From: Blastopirellula sp.
Lineage (GTDB): Bacteria > Planctomycetota > Planctomycetia > Pirellulales > Pirellulaceae
Direction of reading: 5' to 3'
DNA length: 64,000 bases
NCBI GenBank assembly: GCA_002733575.1
Contig: NVWB01000011.1
Coordinates: forward strand, 1-64,000
This document shows, one piece after another, positions 51,862 through 61,437 of the stretch. The number at the start of each line of letters is the position of its first letter. The first letter of the stretch is position 1. The position numbers and the translations under genes are program-made. The notes beneath the pieces are model-generated. The model was not told the origin of the DNA. It saw only the letters and a program-made list of their open reading frames with translations, and searched no databases.

Positions 51862-51961
51862 AAGACCCTCCAGGATCGTGCTGTTTCAGAATAGGTTGTT
51901 TATCGTTCTTCTGTAATCAGGATTAACTACAGCTTAACGTCAGATATCTAGAGACTTGTCT

Positions 51962-52630
51962 CTATTGAGCGCTAAGAATCTCTCCGTCTAACATTTGAAT
52001 AAGGCGATCAGCCCTCGCACCATGGTTAGGTGAATGAGTTACCATAAGTATTGTTGCACCTTGATCTTTAAGGATGTCGAGCATGTTCATCACATCGTCG
52101 CCATTTTTTGTATCCAAATTGCCTGTTGGCTCATCTGCTAGTATAAATTTAGGGTCGCCTACGATGGCTCTAGCTATTGCAACACGCTGTTGTTGTCCGC
52201 CAGAAAGTTCAAGAGGTTTATGTTTTGCTCTCTCCGACAAATCAACAAGCTCCAGCGCTTCTCGAACACGAATTTTGCTCTCCTTTCTTGGCATGTTCAT
52301 GTATAACAAAGGTAAATTGACATTCTCTTCTACGCTTAGGTCGTCGATCAGGTTGAAATTTTGAAAGATGAAACCAATGTTATTTTTCCGGAAGTTGACT
52401 AGTTCGTCTTCTTTTTTATTGCCTAGTTCATGGCCATTGAAGAGATAGCTTCCACTAGTTGGAGAGTCAATCATGCCTAGTACATTGAGCAATGTAGACT
52501 TACCACATCCAGATGGGCCCATTACCGCTACAAACTCTCCCTTTTCAATAGTTGCATTTATATTGTTCAGGGCAGCTGTTTCCATATGAGCTGTATTATA
52601 GACTTTGCAAAGATTCTCTAGTTTGATCAC
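51962..52630 (-). CDS. LolD/MacB-type ABC transporter ATPase
   Basis: A 222-residue ATPase with complete motifs: Walker [11 protein letters not shown]-loop FIFQNFNLI, signature LSGGQQQR, Walker [13 protein letters not shown], and the H-loop His in MVTHSPN. It belongs to the MacB/LolD/FtsE class that pairs with FtsX-type permeases. It lies between the adaptor and the permease genes on the minus strand. It powers the exporter. Unlike the ATPase at 10529, its motifs are canonical. Confidence 0.92.
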   Translation of the reverse strand: MIKLENLCKVYNTAHMETAALNNINATIEKGEFVAVMGPSGCGKSTLLNVLGMIDSPTSGSYLFNGHELGNKKEDELVNFRKNNIGFIFQNFNLIDDLSVEENVNLPLLYMNMPRKESKIRVREALELVDLSERAKHKPLELSGGQQQRVAIARAIVGDPKFILADEPTGNLDTKNGDDVMNMLDILKDQGATILMVTHSPNHGARADRLIQMLDGEILSAQ

Positions 52631-52656
52631 AATGTTGCCTCGCTTGGTATAGAAAA

Positions 52657-54000
52657 TTAATTCAACAATAATTTTTCGGCTTCAATGAAACCGGAGTAAG
52701 AGGAAGTGATAACTCTATCGCCTTCCAATAGACCCGATACCACTTCAACGTTATTTGAATTCCGACGACCCAGTTGTATTTCACGTCTGGATGCAGTATT
52801 TGAGTCTTCGTTGAGCACAAAAACCCAAAGACCACCAGTATCATCATAGAATGCGCCATTTGGAATCATCAGCGTTTGAGTGGAGTCTCCGACTGTTAAT
52901 CTCAGCCTAGTTGATTGTCCGGTTCTGAGGGTGTTCGGAAGAGTGCCCGACACTAAGTCAACTTCGAATTGGCGGTTATGGACTTCAGGATATATTTTGG
53001 CGACGGTGAATTGATGCGTCTGGCCATCTATTTCTGCATCCGCTTCTTGGCCAATACTCACCCGAGAAAGATAAAACTCATCAATTAGAGCCGATATTTT
53101 GAATGAGTCGATTTGATCTATTTTAATAATTGGTTCACCCTGGCTTTTGGTCTCTCCATTCTCGGCTTCTAATGAGGTAACTTGTCCATCGATTGGTGCA
53201 ACCAAGGTTAGATCCTTCAAGTTCTCTCGTACTATGCCAATATTCTGATTTAACATGTTCACAGACGATTGGAGTGTATTGATGTGCGTGCTTTGAGCGA
53301 GGTCATTCACACGCTGTGACTCTGTTACGGCGTCTCTCAGTGCAAGCTGATAATTGAGTTCAGTCTCTACATCATCGAATTGAACTTGAGTGATTGCGCC
53401 GGTTCCCACTAGTGTTCGATAACGTTCTGATTCACGGCTCAATTTCTCGATACGGTAATTAATATCTATCAAGTCTCGCTTATTAGTCAGCTCTCTCTGT
53501 TCGATCGAAAGTTTAGTCACGCTTAAGTTGTTTAACTGCTCTGCTAGTTGGGCCTCGCGTCCTATGACTTCAAGCTGTAGGGTTGGGTTTGAGAGTTCGA
53601 CCAAACGCTGACCTGCGACTACAAAATCGCCTACTTCGACATATACTTTGGTGACTTGTCCACCATTGAGCGCATCCATGTATACGCTGTTTTCTGGCAC
53701 GACGGTTCCCGTAACAGGAACAAAATCCTGGAATAAATCCGTTACAACGGACGAAATTGTTATTCGATCACTGGAAACCCGGCTGGTGGGTTCATGTCCA
53801 TATTTGACATACCCGTAGCCGAGTGATCCTGCGAAAAATAGCATGGTTGAGATGACAATAACCCGGGATCTACTCATTATTGGAGCACTAATACTTCGGT
53901 CCATATGAGTAAATTTGTCAGTCTTAGAGTTCTCTTCCAAAGAATGTCCTAGTCCTAGTTGTTCGCGTTTCTTTGCTAATGCTGCTGTTAAATGAGCCAT
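52657..54000 (-). CDS. MacA/HlyD-family periplasmic adaptor protein
   Basis: A membrane fusion protein with a cytoplasmic N-terminus, one anchor helix (VIVISTMLFFAGSLGYGYV), a biotinyl-lipoyl half motif (VYMDALNGGQVTKVYVEVGDFVVAGQRLVEL), a long coiled-coil hairpin, a second lipoyl half (LTLVAPIDGQVTSLEAENGE) and C-terminal beta-barrel parts. It is the first gene of the exporter operon. I chose ATG at 54000 (MAHLTAALAKK). In-frame starts at 54039 and 54051 would add 13-17 residues. It bridges the inner-membrane exporter to an outer-membrane channel, probably TolC, which is not in the window. Confidence 0.88.
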   Translation of the reverse strand: MAHLTAALAKKREQLGLGHSLEENSKTDKFTHMDRSISAPIMSRSRVIVISTMLFFAGSLGYGYVKYGHEPTSRVSSDRITISSVVTDLFQDFVPVTGTVVPENSVYMDALNGGQVTKVYVEVGDFVVAGQRLVELSNPTLQLEVIGREAQLAEQLNNLSVTKLSIEQRELTNKRDLIDINYRIEKLSRESERYRTLVGTGAITQVQFDDVETELNYQLALRDAVTESQRVNDLAQSTHINTLQSSVNMLNQNIGIVRENLKDLTLVAPIDGQVTSLEAENGETKSQGEPIIKIDQIDSFKISALIDEFYLSRVSIGQEADAEIDGQTHQFTVAKIYPEVHNRQFEVDLVSGTLPNTLRTGQSTRLRLTVGDSTQTLMIPNGAFYDDTGGLWVFVLNEDSNTASRREIQLGRRNSNNVEVVSGLLEGDRVITSSYSGFIEAEKLLLN

Positions 54001-54051
54001 AGTATCGTCACTGTTATACATAAGTAATACACTGCTCATAAATATAAGCAC

Positions 54052-54385
54052 GTATAGTAATCCGTGTCAACTCTATATTGTGTTTTTTCCTGAAGCCAAG
54101 GATTGATGCTGTGCTACCAGGATCAGACGTCATTCCAAGATTTATTAAGACACTTACGGGTTTCACACATCCCCTATGTCGGTATAACAATTCTAGCCAT
54201 GATTCTTATTGCTTAGTACTTGTGAGAATAGACAGGTAATAAAGGTGTCGGTTTCTGGCTATAGTGTCATCCAACATCACTAAACGATGCTTAACAGGCT
54301 GAGAAAATTAGAGCAATGCGTAGGCAGTGGTTACGCGAATTACCTATTTTCTTGAAAAGGAATAATCGAATTCGGCACTCTTCAT
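54052..54385. other. Divergent promoter region, exporter versus beta-branching cassette
   Basis: About 330 bases between two divergent operons. It must hold promoters for both directions. No confident boxes or operators could be read, and no gene is seen here. Confidence 0.5.
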
Positions 54386-55624
54386 ATGTCTCAATTAGCG
54401 ACTGATACAACAACACCTATCCCAATTACCGGCCTAGGAATTACTTCAGCAATTGGCCAGGGCAAGGATGATTTTGCTCGAGCACTATTTGAGGGAAAGA
54501 GTAGGTTCGAGATCATGAGGCGTCGCGGAAGACAGATCGACTCGGACTTTATTGGGGCGGAAATTGCCGATTTCGAATGCGCTACTGTTAAATCTAATAG
54601 TAGGTATCGAACGGCATCATTTTCAAGTCAGACTGCGATTTCAACATTAGCTGAAGCGTGGTCTGATGCAGGACTGGACAGATACGATCCTAAGCGTATT
54701 GGGCTAATAGTTGGAGGGAGTAATGTTCAACAACGAGAGAATATGCTGTTACAGGATCGGTATAGAGAAAACCCCATGTTCGTTAGGCCAACCTATGGAT
54801 TTACATTTATGGACACGGACATTTGCGCAAGCTGCACCTCGGTTTTCGACATCAAAGGGATAGCTTTTACTGTTGGCGGCGCATCTGCCAGCGGTCAACT
54901 GGCGATCATTGAAGCGGCTGAAGCTATAAGATCTGGCAGGGTAGACATCTGTATAGCGCTGGGTGCGCTGATGGATATCTCCTATTGGGAATGTAGAGGA
55001 CTACGTTCTCTAGGGGCAATGGGTTCTGACAATTTTGCTAACCAACCAAAACTGGCTTGTAGACCGTTTGATAAAGACACGGATGGATTTATTTATGGTG
55101 AAGCATGTGCGGCTGTAGTTTTGGAATCCGCCAGTGTATGCCAAGAAAGGGGTAAGTCATCTTATGCACATTTGAGTGGCTGGGCGACACACATAGATGG
55201 CAGTCGAACTACGGCACCAAGTCTAGAGGGAGAAATTTCGGTCATAAAAAAGGCCTTGTTGATGAGTGGGTTAACTCCCAAACAGATTGACTACGTCAAC
55301 CCTCATGGCACTGGCTCCCCTATCGGTGATAGGACGGAGTTAGAAGCATTGGCTACATGTGGTCTGGACAGAGCTTACATTAATGCAACCAAATCAATTA
55401 CAGGACATGGCTTATCGGCAGCAGGGGCCGTGGAAGTTTTGTCAACATGCCTCCAGATGAATCAAAGTAAGCTGCATCCCTCATTAAACATGGCGGATCC
55501 TATAAATACAGATTTCAATTGGGTGGGCTGTGAGTCAAAAGATGCAAATCTACAGCATAGTTTGAGCTTGAGTATGGGGTTTGGAGGCATTAACACAGCA
55601 GTTTGTTTGAGTAAGGCTGCGTAA
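54386..55624 (+). CDS. Decarboxylating ketosynthase of the beta-branching cassette (Cys to Ser)
   Basis: A 412-residue free-standing KS homologue. The active-site Cys is replaced by Ser167 in VGGASASGQL. The two catalytic His remain (VNPHGTGS and ITGHGLSAAG). In HMG-synthase cassettes (PksF, MupG and TaK type) this enzyme decarboxylates malonyl-ACP to acetyl-ACP, so loss of the Cys is expected. It is the first of a tightly packed set with the HMG synthase (20 bases on) and two enoyl-CoA hydratase homologues. Its product, acetyl on the free ACP at 58526, is the nucleophile for beta-branching of modules 1 and 2. Confidence 0.92.
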   Translation: MSQLATDTTTPIPITGLGITSAIGQGKDDFARALFEGKSRFEIMRRRGRQIDSDFIGAEIADFECATVKSNSRYRTASFSSQTAISTLAEAWSDAGLDRYDPKRIGLIVGGSNVQQRENMLLQDRYRENPMFVRPTYGFTFMDTDICASCTSVFDIKGIAFTVGGASASGQLAIIEAAEAIRSGRVDICIALGALMDISYWECRGLRSLGAMGSDNFANQPKLACRPFDKDTDGFIYGEACAAVVLESASVCQERGKSSYAHLSGWATHIDGSRTTAPSLEGEISVIKKALLMSGLTPKQIDYVNPHGTGSPIGDRTELEALATCGLDRAYINATKSITGHGLSAAGAVEVLSTCLQMNQSKLHPSLNMADPINTDFNWVGCESKDANLQHSLSLSMGFGGINTAVCLSKAA

Positions 55625-55644
55625 CGGAATTAATAGGTGATCAA

Positions 55645-56907
55645 ATGGTAGAAGTCGGTATTGAGGACATGCACTTTTTTGGGGGTAATGCGTATTTAGA
55701 TGTATCGGAGTTGGCAGATTACAGGCAATTGAACCCTGATCGATTCGCTAAACTCCTCATAAAAGAAAAGACCGTTCCTCTACTTAGTGAAGATCCAATT
55801 ACGTTTGCCGTTAATGCCGCAAAACCAATAATCGATGGCTTAAGTGCAAAGGATATAGACAGTATCGAATTATTGATCACGTGTACTGAGTCTGGAATTG
55901 ATTTTGGGAAATCTATAAGTACCTATGTTCATGACTATTTGGGATTGAGTAAAAATTGTCGGATGTTTGAATTGAAACAGGCCTGTTATTCCGGAACAGC
56001 GGGTTTCCAAATGGCTGTAAATTTCATTTTGTCTCAAACTTCTCCGGGCGCTAAGGCCTTGGTGATTGCTACCGACTTGTCCAGGCACACCGTAGAGAAA
56101 GGCAAGGATGTCAGTGTAATGGATTGGAGTTACGCCGAACCTAGCACTGGAGCTGGAGCTGTAGCATTACTAGTAAGTGAGATTCCGAGCATATTTAAGG
56201 TCGATGTTGGCGCTAACGGCTACTACGGATACGAAGTTATGGATACCTGTCGTCCTCTCGCAGACAGTGAGGCAGGAAACGCGGATCTTTCACTACTTTC
56301 CTATTTGGACTGTTGTGAGAAGGCGTTCCTGGAATATGCAAAACGAATCAATCAAGTTTGTTACAAAAATTCCTTTCAATATCTTGCTTTTCACACGCCC
56401 TTTGGAGGAATGGTAAAGGGAGCACATAGATCGAATATGCGAAAGATTCTCGGTGCCAGCCCAATTGAAATAGACGAAGACTTTAATAACCGCGTGCTTC
56501 CAGGGCTAAACTATTGCCAAAGGGTGGGTAATATTATGGGGGCGACAGTATTGCTATCCTTGCTCAGTACCATTTGTAATAGTGATTTCCGCTTGTCCAA
56601 AAGGATTGGGTGTTTTTCCTATGGTTCGGGTTGTTGTTCAGAGTTCTATAGCGGCGTCGTGGATGCAAGTGATGCGCAGCGATTAAGAAAGGAATTAATT
56701 GAAGCTCAGCTCGATGGTCGTTACCAGTTAACAGTGGATGAATACGAAGATTTACTCTCCGATAATTCAAATGTCTCTTTCGGAACGCGTAATTGTGAGC
56801 TAGAAAAATACGCGCCATCCAACTATATCTCGTCAGAATTAGCAACACCGCAACTATTCCTTAAAAAAATTAAAGACTTTCACCGAGAATACACGTGGAC
56901 GACTTAA
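55645..56907 (+). CDS. HMG-CoA-synthase-like enzyme for polyketide beta-branching
   Basis: A 420-residue HMGS homologue (PksG, MupH and TaC type). The catalytic Cys114 lies in LKQACYSGTAG, the active-site His in FHTPFGGMV, and the family opening EDMHFFGGNAYLDVSEL is clear. It condenses acetyl-ACP with the beta-keto group of ACP-bound chains to form the branch. The Trp-flagged ACPs of modules 1 and 2 are the expected acceptors. The end overlaps the first hydratase gene by 13 bases, so translation is coupled. Confidence 0.95.
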   Translation: MVEVGIEDMHFFGGNAYLDVSELADYRQLNPDRFAKLLIKEKTVPLLSEDPITFAVNAAKPIIDGLSAKDIDSIELLITCTESGIDFGKSISTYVHDYLGLSKNCRMFELKQACYSGTAGFQMAVNFILSQTSPGAKALVIATDLSRHTVEKGKDVSVMDWSYAEPSTGAGAVALLVSEIPSIFKVDVGANGYYGYEVMDTCRPLADSEAGNADLSLLSYLDCCEKAFLEYAKRINQVCYKNSFQYLAFHTPFGGMVKGAHRSNMRKILGASPIEIDEDFNNRVLPGLNYCQRVGNIMGATVLLSLLSTICNSDFRLSKRIGCFSYGSGCCSEFYSGVVDASDAQRLRKELIEAQLDGRYQLTVDEYEDLLSDNSNVSFGTRNCELEKYAPSNYISSELATPQLFLKKIKDFHREYTWTT

Positions 56908-57686
56908 ACTATAAAAGCCTTCGAGTAACACTGCAGGACCGCAGTTGCTTCATACGTTTACAGCGCTTGGGTAACAATAACTCAATTGACGGTGTGATGA
57001 TCAGAGAGCTTACGGACTTGTATAGTCGCTTGTCACAGTCCGCAATTACGGTAGCAATTTTAGAAGGTTCTTCGGAAGTGTTCTGTAGCGGGGCAGATTT
57101 CAAATTGATTTCTGGAGAAAGGATGCAAGATGATGAGTTGATGCTGGATCCTGCTCAACTTTACGAACTTTGGTTGCTTATGACTACGGCACCGCTGATC
57201 ACTGTTTCGCACGTCACGGGTAGTGTAAACGCTGGAGGTATGGGATTCATCGCGGCTAGTGATCTAGTTATAGCCAACACGTCAGCTACATTTTGTTTGT
57301 CCGAACTGCTATTCGGCCTAATTCCTGCGTGTGTGATGCCTTTTCTAATCCGTAGAATTGGTGTTAGTGAAGCGCACTATCTTGCACTTTCATCCATAAC
57401 TATTACAGCCGAGAGCGCAAAGAATTGCGGGCTTGTAAATGTTTGCGATTCTCATAGTAATCAATTGCTTCGCAGACATCTTAGTAGGCTAGAAAAGCTA
57501 TCTAAAAAAACCATCTCACGATACAAGTCATTCATAAACGAACTGGCACCAATTCCAAATTCAATGAAGGAAATCGCAGTGCGGACAAATAAGGAAGTCT
57601 TTACGGATGCTGAAAATCTTCATGCAATAAACGAATTTGTAAGCAATGGCATTTATCCTTGGGAGAACACTAAGTATGCAGAATAA
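56895..57686 (+). CDS. Enoyl-CoA hydratase homologue ECH1 (dehydratase of the beta-branch)
   Basis: A 263-residue crotonase-fold protein of the PksH, MupJ and TaX type. In HMG cassettes ECH1 dehydrates the HMG-like intermediate. The oxyanion-hole motif is FCSGADFKLI, with the second part VTGSVNAGGMGFIAASDLVIA. Order in the operon (after HMGS, before ECH2) supports the assignment. The GTG start at 56895 overlaps HMGS by 13 bases. Confidence 0.9.
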   Translation: MDDLNYKSLRVTLQDRSCFIRLQRLGNNNSIDGVMIRELTDLYSRLSQSAITVAILEGSSEVFCSGADFKLISGERMQDDELMLDPAQLYELWLLMTTAPLITVSHVTGSVNAGGMGFIAASDLVIANTSATFCLSELLFGLIPACVMPFLIRRIGVSEAHYLALSSITITAESAKNCGLVNVCDSHSNQLLRRHLSRLEKLSKKTISRYKSFINELAPIPNSMKEIAVRTNKEVFTDAENLHAINEFVSNGIYPWENTKYAE

Positions 57687-58425
57687 ATCTGTCTCATTGG
57701 AGTATGTAGGCTCAGACATTGCCGTAGTAACAATGCAAGATAAAGTTAGCAAAAATGCGTTTTCTGAGGAGCTAATTGACGGGCTGACCTCTGCTTTCGA
57801 GTCGATTGAATACGAAGGCAATTGTAAGGCGGTCATACTCACTGGATATGATACTTACTTTGCTTCGGGAGGTACGATCGATAGTTTACTCGCGTTGCAT
57901 GAAGGCAGGAAAAAGTTTACAGATTTTGCTTTATACGAATTGCCGTTGAAGTGTGAAGTTCCGGTGATAGCTGCTATGCAGGGGCATGGTATTGGAGGAG
58001 GGTTTGTAATGGGACTATTTGCTGACTTCATAGTGATGAGTCAGGAAGGAGTATATACCACGAATTTTATGAATTATGGATTTACTCCCGGTTTTGGCTC
58101 CACCTATATTTTGAAGAAGAAACTGGGATTTGGTCTGGCTCAAGAGATGTTGATGAGCGGAGGAAGTTATCGTGGATTTGAGCTGGAGAAGCGAGGAATA
58201 CCCTTTGCAGTGGAACCGCGAGTTGCGGTGATGCCTCGCGCTATGAAAATCGCAACCTCTCTTTCGGAGAAACCAAGAAGATCATTGAAAATCTTAAAAA
58301 GGCATCTGGTAGATGAGATTTTAATGGCTCTACCAGAAATAGAAGAAAAAGAATTAGTAATGCATAAACAAACCTTTCATACACAGGAGGTTAAAGAAAG
58401 GATAGAAACACTATATGGCAAGTAG
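57676..58425 (+). CDS. Enoyl-CoA hydratase homologue ECH2 (decarboxylase of the beta-branch)
   Basis: A crotonase-fold protein of about 249 residues, of PksI, MupK and TaY type. It decarboxylates the dehydrated branch to leave a methyl or exomethylene group. Visible motifs are YFASGGTIDSLL, AAMQGHGIGGGFVMGLFADFI and TTNFMNYGFTPGFGST. The start at 57676 is preferred because GGGAG lies ten bases upstream; 57646 is an in-frame alternative without such a site. It overlaps ECH1 by 11 bases. It is the last gene of the hydratase pair, 100 bases before the free ACP. Confidence 0.9.
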   Translation: MQNKSVSLEYVGSDIAVVTMQDKVSKNAFSEELIDGLTSAFESIEYEGNCKAVILTGYDTYFASGGTIDSLLALHEGRKKFTDFALYELPLKCEVPVIAAMQGHGIGGGFVMGLFADFIVMSQEGVYTTNFMNYGFTPGFGSTYILKKKLGFGLAQEMLMSGGSYRGFELEKRGIPFAVEPRVAVMPRAMKIATSLSEKPRRSLKILKRHLVDEILMALPEIEEKELVMHKQTFHTQEVKERIETLYGK

Positions 58426-58525
58426 TGGATAGAAAGGCCGGTAATCCCCATTCGGTGTATTTCACAAGTATCACGATGACATGGGGAAAAACTATTAGAG
58501 GAACGTTGTTCCTAGGAGGTAATAA

Positions 58526-58774
58526 ATGAGTGCTCAACAAATATTCGATTATCTAACAAGTTCCATATTAGATGTAGTGCCAGAGTTGAACGAACACGAG
58601 TTTAGAAAAAACGATAGTTTAGTGAATCTCGGAGTGGGATCTATGGAGAGAGCTGACATAATTATTATGGTGTTAGAAAAGTTGAGGCTAAAAATTCCAT
58701 TAGCAGAGACCTATGGTCCGAATAATTTGGGAGAATTGGCGGATCTGTTGCAGTCAAAATCTCAGATTTCTTGA
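58526..58774 (+). CDS. Discrete acyl carrier protein of the beta-branching cassette
   Basis: An 82-residue carrier protein with the phosphopantetheine Ser39 in LGVGSMERADII. The residue before Ser is Gly rather than the usual Asp, and Arg-Ala follow as in the donor ACPs of HMG cassettes (AcpK and MacpC type). A strong ribosome binding site (GGAGGT) precedes it. It probably carries the malonyl/acetyl unit used by the Cys-to-Ser KS and the HMG synthase. A short spacer of 142 bases follows. Confidence 0.92.
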   Translation: MSAQQIFDYLTSSILDVVPELNEHEFRKNDSLVNLGVGSMERADIIIMVLEKLRLKIPLAETYGPNNLGELADLLQSKSQIS

Positions 58775-58916
58775 GCTAACTACCTAGGTTTTAACAGGGT
58801 TAAGCAGTTGAAAACAGTAGGCTGGCCAATTTTCATTCATTTCATCATGACTTTATTGCCAGTAAAAGCCTGATTGCAAAAAAAACAGAAATTGACTGTT
58901 TTCGAGGAGATTCAGA

Positions 58917-59789
58917 ATGTTGGTTTATATTTTTCCGGGGCAGGGCGCCCAAAAAGAGGGGATGGGGAAAGAATTATTCGATCAGATATCTGAGTTTTCA
59001 GCGATCGAAGAAGACATCAATCAATTGTTAGGATATTCAGTTAGAGATTTTTGCCTAAATGCGACAGGGGACGATTTTAATAATACAAAGTATGTGCAGC
59101 CATGTTTGTATCTCGTAAATGCACTTCATTATTATGATCTGATCAACAAGGGGCAACGACCAAACGTAGTCGCGGGGCATAGCCTTGGTGAATACAACGC
59201 ATTACTGGCTGCAGGTGCCTTTGATCTTATTACTGGATTAAAATTGGTGAGACGGCGCGGACAACTCATGTCACAAATTCGCAACGGCACGATGGCCGCA
59301 GTAATAGGTCTTGAGCCAGATGCTATCGGTGATGTGGTCAAGGCGCACGGATTGCAGAATATAGATTTCGCCAATTACAACTCACCTATGCAAACAGTTA
59401 TATCTGGAAATTCAGGAGAGATTGAAACGGCGAAAACCTTGCTCGTTGAAGCGGGAGCAAAGATGTGTGTTCCACTGCGTGTTAGCGGAGCCTTTCATTC
59501 ACGATACATGAAAGAAATAAGCCATGGATTTTCACGGTATCTAGATAACTTTAGCTTCAATCAGCTCGAGATTCCCGTAATTTCTAATGTGACTGCTAGA
59601 CCGTATCCTAATGTAGATCATGATCACGCCATAAAGTCATTGCTGGTTCGTCAGATGTCAGAGCCAGTACAGTGGAACATGAGTATTCAGCTGTTGCTGA
59701 CAGAAGGCGCAACAAACTTTATAGAGATTGGGGGCGCTAATATATTGACGCCGCTTGTGCGGCAAATTAAATCATGTGTTGCAGCGTGA
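58917..59789 (+). CDS. Trans-acting malonyl-CoA:ACP acyltransferase
   Basis: A 290-residue FabD-type AT. Motifs: FPGQGAQKEGMGKE at the N-terminus, catalytic Ser89 in AGHSLGEYNALL, the His in SGAFHSRYM, and the terminal NFIEIGGANILTPLVRQI. It should load malonate onto all PKS ACPs, because the PKS has no AT domain. SGAFHS at this position is the malonate-type motif. A ribosome binding site (GAGGAG) lies shortly upstream. It is the only AT in the window. Confidence 0.95.
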   Translation: MLVYIFPGQGAQKEGMGKELFDQISEFSAIEEDINQLLGYSVRDFCLNATGDDFNNTKYVQPCLYLVNALHYYDLINKGQRPNVVAGHSLGEYNALLAAGAFDLITGLKLVRRRGQLMSQIRNGTMAAVIGLEPDAIGDVVKAHGLQNIDFANYNSPMQTVISGNSGEIETAKTLLVEAGAKMCVPLRVSGAFHSRYMKEISHGFSRYLDNFSFNQLEIPVISNVTARPYPNVDHDHAIKSLLVRQMSEPVQWNMSIQLLLTEGATNFIEIGGANILTPLVRQIKSCVAA

Positions 59790-59882
59790 ATTAATAGGAC
59801 GTTTCTAGGAACGGCGTCACAAGCCTTTCTATTTCAACTTAGCATAAGAATGATTACTAATGGATAGGTTTAAGGAGAGGGA

Positions 59883-61286
59883 ATGAAATATCAGTCGATG
59901 GCTGATTTTACAGAATATTCAAATTCTATTACAGCAGAATCACTTGGCAGTAATGCTTTTCGAGAGCGCTATGCTAGTAAATATGCGTATGTTGTTGGTG
60001 CGATGTACAAAGGAATATCTTCCAAAGAACTTGTAGTTGCCTCTGGAAAGTCTGGAATTCTTAGTTTTTTTGGAACTGGCGGGATTTCAATAGAAAAAAT
60101 TGCGGAGTCTGTAGAGTATATACAGGAGCGACTGGAGCAAGGGCAGCCTTATGGGATGAACCTGCTGAACAATATTGAACGTCCTGAATTGGAGATGCAA
60201 GTCGTAAATACTTTCTTGGAGTATAGAGTTAGAAATGTTGAAGCGGCTGCTTATATGCAAATCACAGCGCCACTTGTTAAATATCGCGTATCTGGTTTGA
60301 GACGTAATTCTGAAGGAAATGTAGAAGCTGTCAACCAAGTAATGGCGAAGGTTTCTCGCCCTGAAGTGGCTGAAGTTTTCATGCGGCCTCCACCGAAATC
60401 GATCATAGAAGAATTACTCAAAAGCGGCCAGATAAACGAAGCAGAGGCTCTCATGTCGCGAGAAATACCTGTTGCACATGATATTTGTGTAGAGTCAGAT
60501 TCGGGTGGTCATACGGACCAGGGCAATGCCTACGTGCTTGTTCCAGCAATTCGAAGTCTTTCGATTGAGGTAATGAATCAACAGAGTTATTCGAAAAAGT
60601 TGTGTATCGGAGCCGCAGGCGGAATTGGAACTCCTGAGGCAGCAGCAGCAGCTTTCATACTAGGAGCAGATTTCGTGCTTACTGGGTCTATAAATCAGTG
60701 CACTGTTGAAGCCGCCACTAGTGACGAAGTGAAGAATATATTACAGAATCTGGACATACAAGATACAGGCTATTCCCCGGCTGGTGATATGTTTGAGATT
60801 GGAGCCAAGATGCAAGTTGTCAAGCGTGGGACATTTTTCCCTGCTAGGGCAAACAAACTTTATGAATTGTATTTGCAACATGATTCTATAGATGAATTAG
60901 ATAGCAAAATGATTCAGAAAATTCAGAATAAGTACTTTAAGCGATCAATTGAGGAAGTGTGGTCAGAAACTAAGAGCTATTACAAAAAATCGATTCCCCA
61001 CAAATTAGAAGAAATCGAAAACAATCCCAAAAAGAAGATGGCTTCCATATTCCGATGGTATTTCGTCCATTCAACTCGACTTGCCATGAAAGGAGTTCGA
61101 GATCAGGTTGTGGATTATCAAATTCATTGCGGGCCTGCTTTAGGAGCATTCAATCGTTGGGTTAAAGGGACAGAGTTAGAGGACTGGCGGAATCGAGAAG
61201 TTGCTCAGATAGGGAAGCTCATCATGCACGAAACTGCAAGCTTTCTGGAAGAGCGTGTGTCCATGCTTGGATACAAACCAGTTTGA
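59883..61286 (+). CDS. PfaD-type trans-acting enoyl reductase
   Basis: A 467-residue FMN-dependent enoyl reductase of the PfaD/2-nitropropane dioxygenase-like family, common in trans-AT clusters. Visible features: SGKSGILSFFGTGGI near the N-terminus, YGMNLLNN, AAYMQITAPLVKYRVSGLRR, EADSGGHTDQ-like ESDSGGHTDQG, GAAGGIGTPEAAAAAFILGADFVLTGSINQCT, and PARANKLYELY. GAGAGGG just before ATG is a good ribosome binding site. It probably reduces a double bond made by module 4 or one made during beta-branching. Which one cannot be told. Confidence 0.93.
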   Translation: MKYQSMADFTEYSNSITAESLGSNAFRERYASKYAYVVGAMYKGISSKELVVASGKSGILSFFGTGGISIEKIAESVEYIQERLEQGQPYGMNLLNNIERPELEMQVVNTFLEYRVRNVEAAAYMQITAPLVKYRVSGLRRNSEGNVEAVNQVMAKVSRPEVAEVFMRPPPKSIIEELLKSGQINEAEALMSREIPVAHDICVESDSGGHTDQGNAYVLVPAIRSLSIEVMNQQSYSKKLCIGAAGGIGTPEAAAAAFILGADFVLTGSINQCTVEAATSDEVKNILQNLDIQDTGYSPAGDMFEIGAKMQVVKRGTFFPARANKLYELYLQHDSIDELDSKMIQKIQNKYFKRSIEEVWSETKSYYKKSIPHKLEEIENNPKKKMASIFRWYFVHSTRLAMKGVRDQVVDYQIHCGPALGAFNRWVKGTELEDWRNREVAQIGKLIMHETASFLEERVSMLGYKPV

Positions 61287-61437
61287 GTTAAATTGGTGTG
61301 AGCAATGGAATAGATGCCTATAAGCTCTACATTTATGAATCTAGTTGACGAGTCCTTCGTATATAACTTCCCAGATCAGAAATTAAGATGGGAATAATTT
61401 TACAGCCACTATTAGTTTTGAGGCAAATTCTTTTAGG

